From Gracilaria domingensis (Eukaryota; Rhodophyta; Florideophyceae; Gracilariales; Gracilariaceae): a DNA stretch of 64,000 bases. The stretch lies in the NCBI GenBank assembly GCA_022539475.1, contig VCMS01000179.1:62001-126000 (forward strand), in the 5' to 3' direction. The notes beneath the pieces are model-generated. The model did not search any database, was not told the origin of the DNA, and saw only the letters and a list, made by a program, of their open reading frames with translations. Positions 43,045-56,337 of the stretch are shown here, in pieces (within the stretch, counting starts at the first letter, position 1; the number at the start of each line of letters is the position of its first letter). A program made the translations under genes and the position numbers.

Positions 43045-44167
43045 ATCACAATTTCAAAGCCTGTAATCAACTTACAATTTAGGATTTGTAGAGGCATTTT
43101 CTTCAAAATCATGTGAGAACAGAAAGCTTGTTTGCCATAATTTAATTTGTTAGCGACAGTTCGTCTAATGTAAATTAGTTCATCAAAATGAAATAAAAAT
43201 GCGCCATGTTGCACGGCGCACTTTCTTAAAACTTTTTATTGGCAATCTATACTCCCTTTGATGAATAAGAAGACGTTCTATTTATAACCGGTAAACTCTG
43301 AGCTCGAGGTCAAGAACCAATACCTAAGGATTGACAGATCCATCTATCACTACCAAAGAGCAGCATTACTGCCCTGAAAATAGATATTCTTAACATAATA
43401 GCTCTAGATTATATTTAAAACGCATTGTTTCCCCTGCACTATGAGCTTCGTCTTAAGAAGCCGGAATACCAGCGGCAGCCACAGACGGCGCTGAAATTGT
43501 GCAGAATCAAAGCAGGAGTAAAACGATATACAAGACAATGCGCAGTCGTTTGTGGCATTGTGAGTATTAAAAACGAGTACAAACAGTTCTCACAACATCG
43601 CAAAGATACCTGTGGCAAATAGAACACGTAAAAATGTAACAAGTGCACACCGAAAAAGATAATCAGGTAGCAGTAGCGAACAAGGACAAATAGCAGTAGC
43701 AAACAGAACACAAAAACGTTGGAACCAGAGATCAGACATGGGCGAAAACCAGGGTTCGAAACTATCTTAGTGGGAGGAGTAGCAAGCCGAACAAACGTCA
43801 AAATGGAGCTATGCAGATAGAAAAATGGCGGGAAGCGAAAGGCTGCTGTAATGTATAAGCGACTGTCAAGAGACAAAATGCATGTTGCCCGGTTGAGGGT
43901 CAACTGCCAAACCATGAGAAGGCAGGCACCGCGTAAACCGGGTACCAAAGAGGATATATCGGATTCCGGAAATCACACCGTGGGCTGAGAAAGAGATGGT
44001 ACTTGGCTGTAACGTCCCGAAAGTCAAGCAAGTTGAAAAACGAAAAACTCCTAGCGGGTACGGCGACAGTGAAGCTGCATATGGTGATGATTGTTAGGAT
44101 AAAGTAAAGCAAAATTGGGCGACAGGTCGCAACGGTTGTGCAAACCCACGTGCGGTAAAAAGATAGC
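43045..44167. other. No supported gene
   Basis: An AT-rich left part, then a region with a short internal repeat (agcagtagcRaacaRRacaa, near 43672 and 43693). A 169-codon minus frame (43439-43948) is hydrophobic and lacks support. The right part probably belongs to the LTR that follows. Confidence 0.35.
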
Positions 44168-44997
44168 TGCGTGGCGGAAAACACCGACAGAGTGTTCACG
44201 CCCTGCTCCCTACAAAGGTAGGGACAGTGGTAGAACCCTCCGATAGGGCTGACACGAGCCGGGTGTAAATCCGTGCAGCCCCGTTTTTGGTGCGCAGTCG
44301 GGGGTAGGTGTGGGTAGAATCGGCGTAGGATCCGGATGATTTCGGCATGCCGCAGCGAGTGGATACATCCAGGCCAACAGTCTTGGGCGAAACGAACGAT
44401 AGACGAGCCGCACATTATTGCACTGACTCGTGAGATCGGGAAGTATTCCCGGGCAATGTGGGCCAAACCTGTATAACAGGGCAGAGTAACAAGAGCCATA
44501 TGACGGAAATAGTAACAGTAAATCTATAGAAAAGATGCCGTGACGACGGTCTAGTACTTCTCGGTGGTAGAGGTGGGTCGCAACTCCAGGAGTGCGGCGG
44601 TATAGCCCGGTTAGGGACAAAGAACCGTTCCCACGTGGCAAGAAGCTAGAGCCAAAGGCCTCCTTGATGTTTGCTTCTCGTATAATGGCGGCGGGTGCCG
44701 TCACCTATATAAAGCACTTGAAAATATCAACTAAAAGTACCTATCTATCCGGCGCTGGCGGCCAACGCTCTGCACGTGTGAAACAGTGGCAGGCTTGCCA
44801 CGGCACGCCCCGCTTCGGGCCAACCCAATCACACATGTAGAGAAACACTACCCTTCCTGGGCATACCCCAAAGCACGGCCAATGCCACAGTAGCCTCTCA
44901 TAACATGAGGTGTCGAAGCCGGTAACGGATCAGCGAAATATGAAAAGCACCACAGTTCATCCCTCCCGAGGGAGTTTTGCTCTACGGCAACCGTTGT
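44168..44997 (-). repeat. LTR fragment C, same family as element E LTR
   Basis: It aligns with 56810-57632 over its length: shared blocks cctgtataacagggcagag, gatgccgtNacgacggtcta, cataacatgaggtgtcgaag and a final ttttgctctac. Both contain the stem GTGGCA/TGCCAC. No matching internal region adjoins it, so it is a solo or truncated LTR. Identity is roughly 75-80 percent. Confidence 0.7.
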
Positions 44998-45197
44998 TGC
45001 GCATGTTCTGTTGGGCTGGTTTGGGTTGGAAGAAAAATACCGGCACCAAATAAATCTCTATGGGGTGAGAATCGTGTGCAATTGGCGCTATTTACGAACA
45101 GCCCAGAACAGCCACAAAGCTAAGATCGAAGGCGAGAACAATCACGAGCACAGAGGGTGCAACAGCGCGCGCCACAGCCGACGATAAGCTGAACGCA

Positions 45198-48100
45198 ATG
45201 ACCGAACGGGATAGTTATCCGATTCCCAGAATGAACGATGGTCTCGACTCCTTAAGCGAAACAACGGTATTCTCCACGCTAGATGCCCATTGGGGCTATT
45301 GGCAGATATCATTGGACGACGAGACACAGCCCCTGGCGACGTTCACAACCCACGAAGGACTATTCCGTTTTACACGGATGCCATTCGGTTTGATGAACGC
45401 ACTGGCGACTTTCCAACGGGCAATGGATATAATCCTATCTAGGGTCAAGTGGAAGTTTGCATTGATTTATCTGGATGACGTAATCATATTTTCGAAGACC
45501 GTTCGGAAACATTTCACCCATGTGAGGTAAATTCTGAGGATTCTCCGTAAGGCTGGGATACCTCTGAAGCTACCAAAATGCTTCTTTCTCCAGGAATCAG
45601 TGGAGTATCTTGGCCATGTGGTGCACTCTGGGAAGCTTCAGGTTGCCAGAAGGACTACTGACGCAATCCGACTGGCGAAACCACCTCGAAGTCACACAGA
45701 GTTGCGCTCTTTTCTTGTACTTTTTAACGTCTACCGTAGGTTTGTCCAAGGGTTTTCGAAGATTGTGGCACCCCTCAACAAAATGCTTAAAAAGAGTACG
45801 CCATCGAAATTTGACTGCCTGACCGACAAACAGTACCAATCATTTCAAACCTTGATGGATAAACTACTGAATCCTCCCGTACTAGCATTACCGAAGCCGG
45901 ATAAACCATACATTTTGGACACTGACGCTTCCGATAAACAGATTGGAAGTGTTCTCCTACAGGAACAGGAATCTCAAAAGAACCATCGACCTATTGGTTA
46001 CTGGAGTAAGACTCTGAATACTGCCGAATGAAACTACAGCACTACCGAAAAGGAATGTCTTGCCATCGGTTGGGCAGTGCTAACCTTGAGACCCTACCTC
46101 AAGGGAGTTCTGTTTACCACCAGGACACATCAGCACTCCCTCCGCTGGCTCTTGAACATGACTGATGCGTCCAGCAGGCTAGCGAGGTGGAAGCTAAGGC
46201 TCCCCGATTTTGATTACGATGTAACTTGCAGGCCAGGAGTGAAGCACCAATCTGCTGATGCCCTCAGTCGAATACTTACTGATGGAGATGGAGATACTCC
46301 CCTGGATGAAGAAATACCAACGCCGAACCTCAATGGGTACGAAACAGATCCCGAGGATGACTTCTTGGTCGCCACGGTACAATGTCCAGATGGTGAGCTA
46401 GAACATGGAGAGGTTTACTTGGTGGACTGCTCACAGGAATGCCAGCATGAGGAATTGAACCTAGAGGTAAATACAACTGTGCGAGAGGAAAAGGAGCTAC
46501 TTCCGATCACGTTAGAAAATCTCCTACAGGCTCAGAAAGCAGATGAATTCTGCCAAGGGAAGGCACAACTGGTTGGGACCATGGGATGCTTGTTCGACCT
46601 TGACCGCTTCGGATTACTCTGCCGAAGGTCCCCGCTGGATGGTTCTATCCAGAAGGTCATTTCCAAATCCCTACGGGCATTGTTTCTCTACCTCTGCCCC
46701 TACCCACGGTTTGCTGGTCATCTTGGAGGTACTCGTATGTACCAGATCGTAAGGAAGCACTTCTGCTATTCGTTTATTGCTAACGACCTTTAGAACACGG
46801 AAAAGACCTGCGTCTCCTGCGCAAAGGTTCGTGGAACTCGAGCCCGGCATCAGGCTAAGCTCAAGTTGTTTCCAGCGGCCGGACCGTTGGAATTCATTGC
46901 AATGGATATCCTTGGGCCACTCCCGAAATCCGTACACGGCAACCAGTTCATCCTGGTTATCACTGACATGTTTACCAAACCACAAGGGCTATCCCACCAG
47001 AGAACACCACGGCAACGGATGTGACGATGGCGTTCCTTACGCATTGGGTTTATCCTTATGATTTGCCTCTGTATCTCCTGACGGATAATGGTAATCAGTT
47101 CGTGTCTAAGTTCTTTTTACACTTCTGTGCTACCTTAGGTATCAAGCATGTCACTACGACGGCTTTCCATCCGCTAACCAATGGTCAAGCCGAACGGTTT
47201 AACAGGAAATTCATGAACCGTGTTGTACACTACGCTGCTGAGCACCGGTTGGATTGGGACGACTACGTGGAACCATTTGTTTATGCCTAAAACACTCAGG
47301 AGCATAGGTTCACTGGTACCACTCCATACGATCTCACCTTGACTCGACAGCTACTAGCATTGGCAGTGGATGTGAAGACATCTTGGTTCTCTCAGGACAT
47401 CACCGAAGGTATGACTCCTACGCAGGCTAAACGGTACGCACGCCGGAGGATCGACGATATTCTCCACACAGCTAAAGCAACCTTGTCACGAGCCCAGCTC
47501 AGGTACGAGGCGGACTTCGATAAGTCTGTCCGCTCTTTGCTGTCCTTCAAGACTGGAGAGATGGTGTACCTGGATAGGATACCATAGGAGGAACCATTGG
47601 GTGACATGGAGCTGGCCTCCCGGAAGCTCTTGCCACGCTCCACTGGACCCTACAAGGTTCTGCGATCGACTTCCCATACGGTTACTATCGAGCGCGACGG
47701 TCTTCAAGACACGGTCGCTATCGATCGCGTCTCTTCGGCCCCAACGGTAACTTCCCCTCCTACGTCGGATACACAGCAGACATTCGGTGGAACTGACGCG
47801 AGCCGAAGGCCTAATAACGGTCCTTCTATAGGAACGCCCTCTTCCGAACGGTCGAGCGCAACTGCAGCCTCTACGGATACGCCAAAGGTTGTCAGTGCTG
47901 ATCTAACCATAGGTACGGAAGCTTCCGCAGCCGGCGATGACCTCAACGGATTCGCTCCTTTCGACAAGATAAACCTTCCTGAGCAGGAATTCAAACCTTT
48001 GGTCGATGGCCCCGCTGCCGAAGATAATCACCCTGCGCAGGTTGAAACATCTTCTCCTTCAGGTTGTCGCCCATTGGATAGTATGGATTTGCCAGAAGAG

Positions 48101-48300
48101 GTCTTACCAAAGGAGTACGTCGTCGACCACATTGTCTCGGCTGGTACCGATGACGACGTTAGTGTTATCTACAAGGTCTGTTGGTACGTTTAACCACCGG
48201 GGTTTGATCAGTGTGAGCCACGGGAGCATATCCCGGAAAACTTTATCCGACGGTTTTGGAAGGAGCAGGGACGCATGGAGCGCGCCTTTAAGAAGGGGGC
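45198..48300 (+). pseudogene. Element D pol: RT, RNase H, integrase, chromodomain
   Basis: Reverse transcriptase motifs: FSTLDAHWGYWQISLDD, FTRMPFGLMNALATFQ and IYLDDVIIFSK. RNase H: YILDTDASDKQIGSVL. The integrase zinc region and core end in LTDNGNQFVSKFF and HPLTNGQAERFNRKFM. The C-terminal end YVVDHIVSAGTDDD with a following Trp is a chromodomain, which in chromoviruses directs integration to marked chromatin. Fossil; broken. Confidence 0.85.
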
Positions 48301-49168
48301 ATATGATGCGTAGGAAACGCTTCCACACTGTCCAGAATGGGAACGATTGCGACTGGATAACATTTCCAGCGGATATTTTCGCTATCCACAACACCAACTA
48401 CTTATCTAACAGGCCAACTATGCTAACTAACCAAGCCATTGTATGACTTACGGCGCAAAAAGCCACGCGTGACCCTGCGCAGCGCGCCAAAAAATCCAAA
48501 GGGAATTGCCCGGATTTTTTGAAAGCGGCTGCCAAACAAATTTTGAGGCCAAAACAAAGAATTGGCTGTATCGCGGCTTCTAGGCATCGCAAATGCAAGC
48601 CGACACCGGATTCGGAACCTCTACGATTTGCGTCTGCGGACCTAGTTTTGATGAATTTTCAGGCTGCCGAAAACGCTCGCGCGCCGGCGCGCACCACCGT
48701 TGGCGGCACAAGTCAAAAAATGGCCCCAATTACTTCATTTGATTCATTGGTGCCACAGCCGACCTTTCTGCCCACGTGAACCGTGCTAAGACTGTCGTCG
48801 CAGGTCTTACAGTCTCAAACCGGGACACGTGCCGGCCTTACAGCGCTTGCTCGGGACGTCCTCCTTAAAGGACTCCCCATCTCCCACCGAGAACAGCGCT
48901 GCTCTTGGCTGGCTCTTGAAGGACTCCCACGAATCACAAGGTGACCACAAGCCCGACATGGTAGGACCTTCTCTCGAGTTTGGTCATGCTTCAATCGATA
49001 AGGCTTTTGGTTACCCCTGTCGCCCTACACCGTCCTGCCAACAACCCGTTCGATACCTTCCCCGGCCCGCGCCCTGCCTTCCCGACTTGTTTCGCCGCCT
49101 GCAGAAGATTCACGAAGTCGTGGCGGAGCGCCGTCGACTCGTCTGATACGACGGAAGGGTACTCCAGT
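48301..49168. other. Spacer of element D between pol and antisense ORF
   Basis: Two plus-strand ORFs (48519-48779, 48829-49146) have no recognised domain. Element B lacks this stretch. Confidence 0.35.
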
Positions 49169-51150
49169 TTACGGCTGTGGAACTGACTCAGGTATGGTGT
49201 CTGGAGCCTCCGAGCCGTCAGAGTCCGACAGAGATAACAGCATTGATTGAATTTGCGGCTCGACTTCCTCTGTCATCTCAAGCAGGACTTTTGGAATGCT
49301 CTGTGACAGTGCCGATGCACTTTCGACAAGGGACTCGTATCGTTTTGACCCACGAAGCCACGAACGCGCCGACATTGCGACCTCGCCGAGCCTCCATCGA
49401 CCACGATATACTTGGTTCCGCATCTCATTCCAGAGCTCTTCAAAAGCGGCCAGCGTGGGTGAGCTCAATCCACCGGCATCACTTCGTGCAACCGTGAATG
49501 TTGGTCCCTTGACTACCGTCAAGTCGTGTGACACTGGTTCGAGCGTAACAGATGCCTTGGTCTCAAGGCACTGTGACTTAGCTGCTCCCCTCGGTGCTTC
49601 TCCTCCGCTCCCCTGTTTCGCTCCAGGGGCGCCATCAGGCTGCACATAATGGGCACGAGTTGTAGCAGTCGTCTGAGACTGCTCCGTTGGAAGGATAGGA
49701 TCAACCACTAGCAGTGATGTTGGCGAATCTTCTCGGTCACTTGAAGGCACTGGTGCCGAACCCGGAGCAGTTCGAGTCTCATCGGAGAGAGCAAGAGTTG
49801 GAAGAGGTGCATCCGGGTCTTCAAAGCAACTCTAGGAAAAGCCAATGGCTCTAGGGTAATAGTCCGCCACAATTATACGCGGTGGTATCGCTAGATTGAC
49901 CTTCGCTGGGAATGGTGGATAAAATTTGATGTCATCATGACGTGAAGGATGACGCGGTATCGCGTAAAATCTATCGCAGTGGTAATCATACTAAAGGAGT
50001 CCGGTAGTTGATGCCCAATCGATTTGCGAAGTGTTGTCTAGAAGCTGCTCGACACGATCCGCAGTGTAAGTCGTTCCTAGCACGACGTTTCGTACCCCAA
50101 GCCCTCTTCTATACGCTACCATCTTGTGTGGCAGGTTCACGAGCCTACTAATGAGACTGGGACACCCTTCGTCATTACCCAAACCTCCCAATCTCGGGTT
50201 CGCACATTACATCGTACGCCGTGCTCCGCAGTGTCCCAGAACGCCATGAGGACAAACACAGCCCATTCTACCGTTAAGAACTGCTAAGTAAGCCAGCTAC
50301 AGCGGCTGTCTTGGTTGCTTGGCAACTGAGCGGAGTGGTAAGCCACCAATGGCGGGGTTGGGAGGGCGAGCAGGTTAGATACCTTCCAAAATTCTTCCCA
50401 CTCAATGTCACGAAAGAACGGGAGTCGAGAGTAGAAGCCCCGTCGGTCTACAGCTTCCATATCGTGGAACTCTATCTGGTGCCAGCAGAATAGGTACTTG
50501 AGATTGGTACGCATCCGCCCTTCTGGCTCTGCCATTTCATTCCAGTACACTCTGTCCCTCATCCCATAGATTTGGTCATACGGCGGAGGAAAGGACATTA
50601 AGCCTAACAAGTTATGACGAGGAGGAGGGAACTCACTCGAGGGGCTGCCAAACATATCAAAAAGACCCTCGAGAAGGGTATTGACTGGCCGTTGGTAGTC
50701 CGTCTCCGCCAACGTCCTGAGGAATGGCATGTCCACTGGCACTCCCCGGGCGCACTCTGGCACCGTTTTACCATCGACAGGAACGTGCATCCATCGCATA
50801 TACCTCGACACGGCCCGACCACGCTTGGGCCCTCGGGCGCCATCTGGGAGCGTCGCAAAGCGACGCGCGTCAAAGAACTCCTAGGTCGGGATAGTGTAGT
50901 GCTGCACAAGATGCGGAAGCCCAGTGCAACGCCAGCGGAGATCTCCACGGTCTTCTGTATGGTCATACTGATTCCGCGGAGCTTCATGACGTCCATATTT
51001 AGAGAATGCGGCTTCTTTATCGCATCGCCGTGGTAAGGCGGAGATTGCCGTGCATGAGCAGCTGAGATGGGGTGTCGAGGTATGGAAACGTCCCAGGGGC
51101 TCCCTCGGGTGTCGGACATAGGGGTAGCCCTTGGAGAGCACTCGCGACGC
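49169..51150 (-). pseudogene. Antisense accessory ORF of element D, broken
   Basis: It is homologous to the element B antisense ORF in the same place and orientation relative to pol. Examples: MHVPVDGKTVPECARGVPVD, NLLGLMSFPPPYDQIYGM, RMRTNLKYLFCWHQIEFHDM and, at the end, MSARSWLRGSKRYESLVE with a coiled-coil-like tail. Several breaks. No known domain. Confidence 0.7.
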
Positions 51151-51355
51151 AGTGAGTGACACCGTGGACACCGGTGCGCTTATAGTCGAGATAGGACGCA
51201 CTGATACCCGGTACCGGTTGCCAGGATTTGTAGCAGCAGAGACTCCCAAAGGCCCGATTCCGACTTCTTGACGGCCGAGCAAGGAAGAGGAGGCCGAAAC
51301 AAGTTAGGCAGAACTACTCTTTTTGCCGGGACGGCGACGTCTGAGAGGGGGGGTA

Positions 51356-51650
51356 TGTAGTACTTTGAATCCTTTAGATTATCTACCTGGACCTCGTGAA
51401 TAGCAGCAGACGCCGGTGGTGGGGACGGCGTGTGGAACACGAGTAGCTTTGTTGGGCTCCAGTGGTTTCCTCTTTTCTAACTATTAGTTTTTGTACCATA
51501 GGTACTGTAGATAGTGCACGTGGTGCACTGCGTTACAGTGCACCACGGCCGAGGTCGAGGCGCCTCGCGGACGATACTTAGGGTGCTCGAGCTGCGTCTC
51601 CCTGCTGTTGCAAAGTTAGAGACCCCTTGGCAACTATATGACCCAAACTT
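51356..51650 (+). repeat. Element D 3' LTR, partial
   Basis: It starts TGTAGTACTTTG right after the purine tract. It matches the element B LTR (reverse strand) through gtaccatagg, gtgcacgtggtgcactgcg and ttggcaacta, then loses similarity near 51650. It contains the 9-bp palindrome GGTGCACTG/CAGTGCACC. Confidence 0.7.
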
Positions 51651-53642
51651 CGATTTACAATATAACTTGAAAGCTGCTTAAGGCAGCACTAACAGGCCAG
51701 ACTGCCTTTTAAGAAGATAGAAAGACCTTGAAGAAGGCGATACTAGTCCCTTGAAAGCTGAAAGGCGGTAAAGACCCGTTCAGCTAGAATGTCCCTCACC
51801 AGAAAGACGGTATCAGGAAGATGCCAGAAGAAGTTTTCCAGAAAAGCAGAAAGTAACCATCAGCTGGACAGTATGCCAGGCACGGGCGTATTCTTTCTTT
51901 TGCTTCTGCGTGCAGGCCTCCGTATGATATGTCTGGACGTCATTTTGGTGGCAAACGACGCGGGTGTTACAGACCCTTACACTTGCCTCTCGTAGCAGAA
52001 AGAGAGTCAGGGTAGAACAACCAGCCACTCAAAAGAGACCAACGTGGGCCCAGAATCACCCAAAGAAATAAACGTAGTATGCCCAGGGGAAGATCCTAGG
52101 CAAAGAAAGGAGAAGGACACACTAGTGGTTGGACAACCACCAGTCAAAGAAAACGAACAACCGACAACAACAAACTGCACGCGAATTCTGCATCCAAACT
52201 TATCTCTGCGCGTCCAGAGACAAGCGTATAGACTTCCTACAAGACGTCCCAAGGAGAGTTACTAACTGAAGATAAGTCTTCATTCTATGCCCAAGCTAGT
52301 CTCTCGCAGAAGACGTTACGTGGCACTCAAAGAAAACCCAACGCACAGCTTCCCGTCCAGCGCCAAAGTCCGTGTAGCACCAGGTCTCTTGACCGACATC
52401 GTTATCCGAGCCGAAGCTCCGGTGAGGCTCACTGACGGCAGAAGCGCTTTTGGTACACACTACCCGATTCCCGTCCACGCCTAGGGCGCTTCGACCGGTA
52501 CTGAGTTATCTGTTGAGTAGAGCAGTGCTCACACATAACGCTCAAACACAAAAGATGTTAAAAAGGCACAGAGACCTAGACTCAGTAATAACTTACTTAG
52601 CTGCAGTGGCCAAGAGATTGGGTAAGGTGGATAGAATAATAAAGTTGATGAACGCAATGTTGTCGTGTGTCGAGACACCGCTAGGCGTCTCTCTGACCCT
52701 TTATATAGAGTTCTGAACCCTTCTAATAGGTTCAGAAATGCAATAACGCACTATAGTTACTATATTAACGCAGTGCTACTCCTACATGTAGAATAGTAGG
52801 CACCACCTGAGTGCAGAGAGCGGCCATTGGCTTATTTAGCACACGTGAAGTTGCACTCGAGCATTACACGTGTACTGAACCGCGCTGTACTCTCCAATGT
52901 GCAGCCACGTGTACCTGCTGACGCATAATCGCACGCCAGGACATCTTGCATATGCGCCAACAATGCATACTACAGTGAACCCCATTCCATGTAGAAGTGG
53001 TTGATATATAAAGCATGAAACAGAATCCTCATTGTTCTCATTTCTTCTGCGCTAGCTTCACGTCTTTCTTACGTAATGGGTCCGAAGCAAATTATCGATG
53101 ATCCCGTATGTCCCTCATGCGGCCTCACGGCTGCCGATCAGTGAGACGAAAGGTTTTGGGATGGACTACTCGTGTCGGCCGATGAATTCAACGTCTCGTG
53201 AACAAGGATGAGCCCTGTGACCTGGTTAGCGTTCGAGCCATGTTATTAGAAATCGTTCTTAATAACCGCCGTCATAACCAGAAATACAGAGAAAGATTTT
53301 TCCCTTTGAACCTATCCCTGTCCTTCCTTACAATATGTACCGAATGCATCGACAAGACAGTTACTCTCTCCGCATTTGGGAGGTACCACAAATTGGCCAG
53401 ATCTGCAGCTAGATCCACTGCTTTTGTTGGAACGACGATGAGTGGTAGGAGCTGTTTGCGGACGCTGACGCACTATAGAGTCATCTCCTGATTGAAGGTG
53501 TTGTGCGTCTAGAAGAAGCAGGAGCAGCTGTTCCATTCCTGTGCCGTGGATTTACTTCTGTCGGATTTTGAACCAGGCAATTGTGACGAAGAAACATCTT
53601 GAGCTTGGAACTCGACCATCTGCATCAAAACTGATACACCTA
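51651..53642. other. No supported gene
   Basis: Short ORFs only, on both strands, none recognised. A brief ATG frame near 53074 (MGPKQIIDDPVCPSCGLTAA) carries a CxxC but stops after about 22 codons. The rest may be degraded transposon sequence. Confidence 0.3.
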
Positions 53643-54440
53643 GTTCCAGCGGATAACGGAAATCTCGGCTTCAGGTTGTGTTACCTGGAGTACAAAGTTG
53701 TATTTCTTTAAGAATTCTCAGTCGTACAAGTATCTTTAAACATTCTTTCTTTTGCAGTGGAGAAAGTAATACAACCAATTCGAGCGACTATTGTCAATCT
53801 CTGGTACAGGTTATTTTTACCAGTAGTGCATCTTTGTATTCCCTTGGTGACTCGTTGTCGTACAAATATTTTTAAGCATTCTTTCTTTCCCAGTAGAAAG
53901 CTGATACAACCAGTTCCAGCGACTATTGGAAATCTTCACTGCAGGTTGTATACCTCTACCGCATACGTCATCCCGGTACGCACATAACCAAAGCGGCCTA
54001 CGGCGAAATGAAAGAAGTAGAACACCAATTCATACCCCATATGCTTACAAAAAGGCTCAGATAGACCGCGGCAGAGATCTGTAAACAAGTTAAAATGCTG
54101 CTGAAACTTGAAATATGGCCTAAGGGTCCTATTGAGTATAGTGTACGGTTCTTTCGTTCGTAGAATGGACTAAGGTTCAGCGACTAATGGCAGCCTTGGA
54201 TGCGGGTGGCCTACCAGAAGTGAAATGTTGCATTTCCTTGAGAACTCGCTGTTTTACGCGTTTTGTTAAGCACTTCTTTCTTTCCAAGTGGAAAAAATTA
54301 AAGAAGCAGTTCCAGCAACTAGTGGCGGCCACAGATGCCGGTTGTGTTACCGGGGGTACGAAGTTCGACGTCTTTGATGCTCGCCCTCGTACGCTTATTT
54401 TTAAGCATTTATTTTCTCCCAGTGGAAAGAATGACACTAA
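53643..54440. repeat. Diverged ~120-130-bp tandem repeat
   Basis: At least five units in two blocks (about 53643-54000 and 54178-54440). The consensus runs agttccagcgactaNtgg, tgcaggttgtgttacc, gtcgtacaaatatttttaag, cattctttctttcccagtgg and gaaagNtNatacaacc. Units differ at many positions, so the array is old. No ORF of note, and the spacing and long degenerate units rule out a CRISPR array. Confidence 0.7.
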
Positions 54441-56337
54441 AAAAATTTTAAGTGAAAAAGAATGTAAGCAAAGATCTCAAAAACCTTAAGACAATCGATA
54501 AAGAAAGGTTAGATATGTTTCCGTTCTGAACATTCAATAACATAAAAACCTTGTCTTTCTAGTATCGCTTAGCATTTCAATATTACTCATGAGACATTTC
54601 GAGTTGTTAATATTCACTGGGGCATTGAAATCTTTTTACGGCTTTCGGTCTATAGTTTAATCATAGCAGAACTATTACTTTGCATGTCATAATTTTCTCT
54701 TTCTCGAAAATGTTGTAATATCTTCACTACAATTAAAACTATTTCTACTGAGACCTAGCATCTCATCATCCATCTCAATATTCTTCGTTAGCTGTTCAAA
54801 AGCTTTCTGCATCATTTCAATATTTCAAATTCTTGGCAAATTGCAGCATATATTTTAGGTAATATATGAGGCAACCACTATGACTGAATCACTTCGATCT
54901 GGAGACAAATCTCATGCAGTCTTTTTCGGTAGCACATCACAGCATAGAAAAACTGGCTTCTCTTCCAAACCGCTACAAACAAAGGAAATACTTGTAAGAA
55001 TCTTCTGTATTCCTGAAATGTATGAGGGAAACTGAAGGCCTGCACTGACTTAGTGGAGGTTGCATTCCGACGAAGGTTGTGGTTTCGACTTAAATTGCAC
55101 GAAGTGCAAATTCTAACTAAACATGGCTGGAACAGTGGCCTTCTGCCTTCGTAATGATTTCTCATAACCCGGGTTCCTGAAAAGAAGAGAAGTTCCGAAC
55201 AGGGTACTCGAAGGGTGATATGAGATAGTCATCTCTTCCTCAGAGGAACGAAGGAAAGTAACCGGGGGGGGGGCACGTACAGACTTGCTCCCGTAGAAGG
55301 CGTGGACACCAAACCAAAACATGGAACATCACCTAAACAACGCAACTCTACTTTGGAATCGTATGCTTTTCGCAAATTCTTGAACCCTTGAGATTGAATC
55401 CAAAAGGGTTGTAATTAATGCGACCCTCGATTTCCTGTATGTGCAATCCTTCACCAGAACGTCCATAGTTGCATCTATAGCATTTGATACAGAAGGATAT
55501 CCTAACGATGTTTCCCCACAACATATGTTTCCACTCTTGAAGCAAAGAACAAGAAATTTAGTTCCTTAAGAAATAAAAAAGAATTTCTCATTTCTTGACA
55601 CTTTCTCTATCTAAAGTACGAAGAGCGAAACACTCCTTGCATGAGGCTGCTTCACATGCCGATCGATCATTGAAGAACCGCTCGGCTACAGTTCGAATAT
55701 GAGTCGCACCTGGCGGCTGTCCAATAGCGCTAGTGGAACTCACGAAGGTTGATACCCGAAGATCTCTCGAGAAGGGGATCGAAGTGATAGAGAACGAGAT
55801 TTCTTCGCAATTGCTACAGGGTTGATTTGCCACAAAACTCGACAATGACTATTTTGCGACGCTCCAAGCTCTCACATGGTCTAAATCCCTGAAGCGCGTA
55901 TCTCAAAATTCCCGGTTACGACGGCCGTTGACGAGACTAAACAAATTAAGGCGGAAAATAAATAATAATTAAATTCTGAACTTATTGGGTTATTAGTAAT
56001 TGTATCGTATATTGAACTTTCTCGCAAAAAAATTGTAGACATGATTCATGTACGAAATATACACATTGTGAACAGAAGCTTGCTGCTTCACAACCAAATG
56101 ATGCCGTTGAATTGATTGCCCGAAATATCGACTACGGTGCTCAGCCGTGGATACGGCAGTGAATTCCATGTAGGCAAGAGATGCAGTCGACCTTCAGCAT
56201 ATTGTTAGCACTTAGTGACTCACTGTGTATCTAAAGCTGCGCTTGCGGTAACTACTACTCCCATACGCTTTGTTCTCTACAATGTGCGAGAGGGATCCCA
56301 TTCGCTGATGCATTGTACTCTCGAAACGCTGTCTCTG
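54441..56337. other. AT-rich region, no supported gene
   Basis: 54480-54880 is very AT-rich. On the minus strand between 55845 and 55348 two frames contain Cys-rich stretches (SACEAASCKECFAL; SFCIKCYRCNYG), but the first lacks an ATG and they are separated by stops. They could be exons of a small zinc-binding gene, though I cannot support it. A ten-base G run lies at about 55264. Confidence 0.35.

Larger units (their letters stand above)
45190..51650 (+). mobile_element. Ty3 chromovirus-type element D with antisense ORF, 5' truncated
   Basis: A plus-sense fossil. Reverse transcriptase, RNase H, integrase and a chromodomain lie at 45198-48300; an antisense accessory ORF region lies at about 49169-51150; a purine tract (51343-51353) is followed by the start of a 3' LTR at 51356. 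Gag, protease and the 5' LTR are absent. The LTR is related to that of element B (shared gtgcactgcgttaca block near 51540), and so is pol. Broken in several places. Confidence 0.75.

Noticed and set aside
43439-43948. Hydrophobic 169-codon minus-strand ORF
   Set aside because: Composition follows a repetitive plus-strand purine pattern in LTR-like sequence; no membrane-protein features beyond hydrophobicity.
43900-44704. Minus-strand ORFs of up to 199 codons
   Set aside because: They lie within LTR sequence, and similar chance frames occur in the related LTR at 56.8-57.6 kb.
53643-54440. CRISPR array
   Set aside because: Units are long, diverged and contiguous, without constant short repeats and unique spacers, and the DNA is eukaryotic.
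55348-55845. Two-exon Cys-rich zinc protein
   Set aside because: The first frame has no ATG and no splice sites could be fixed; left as a remark only.
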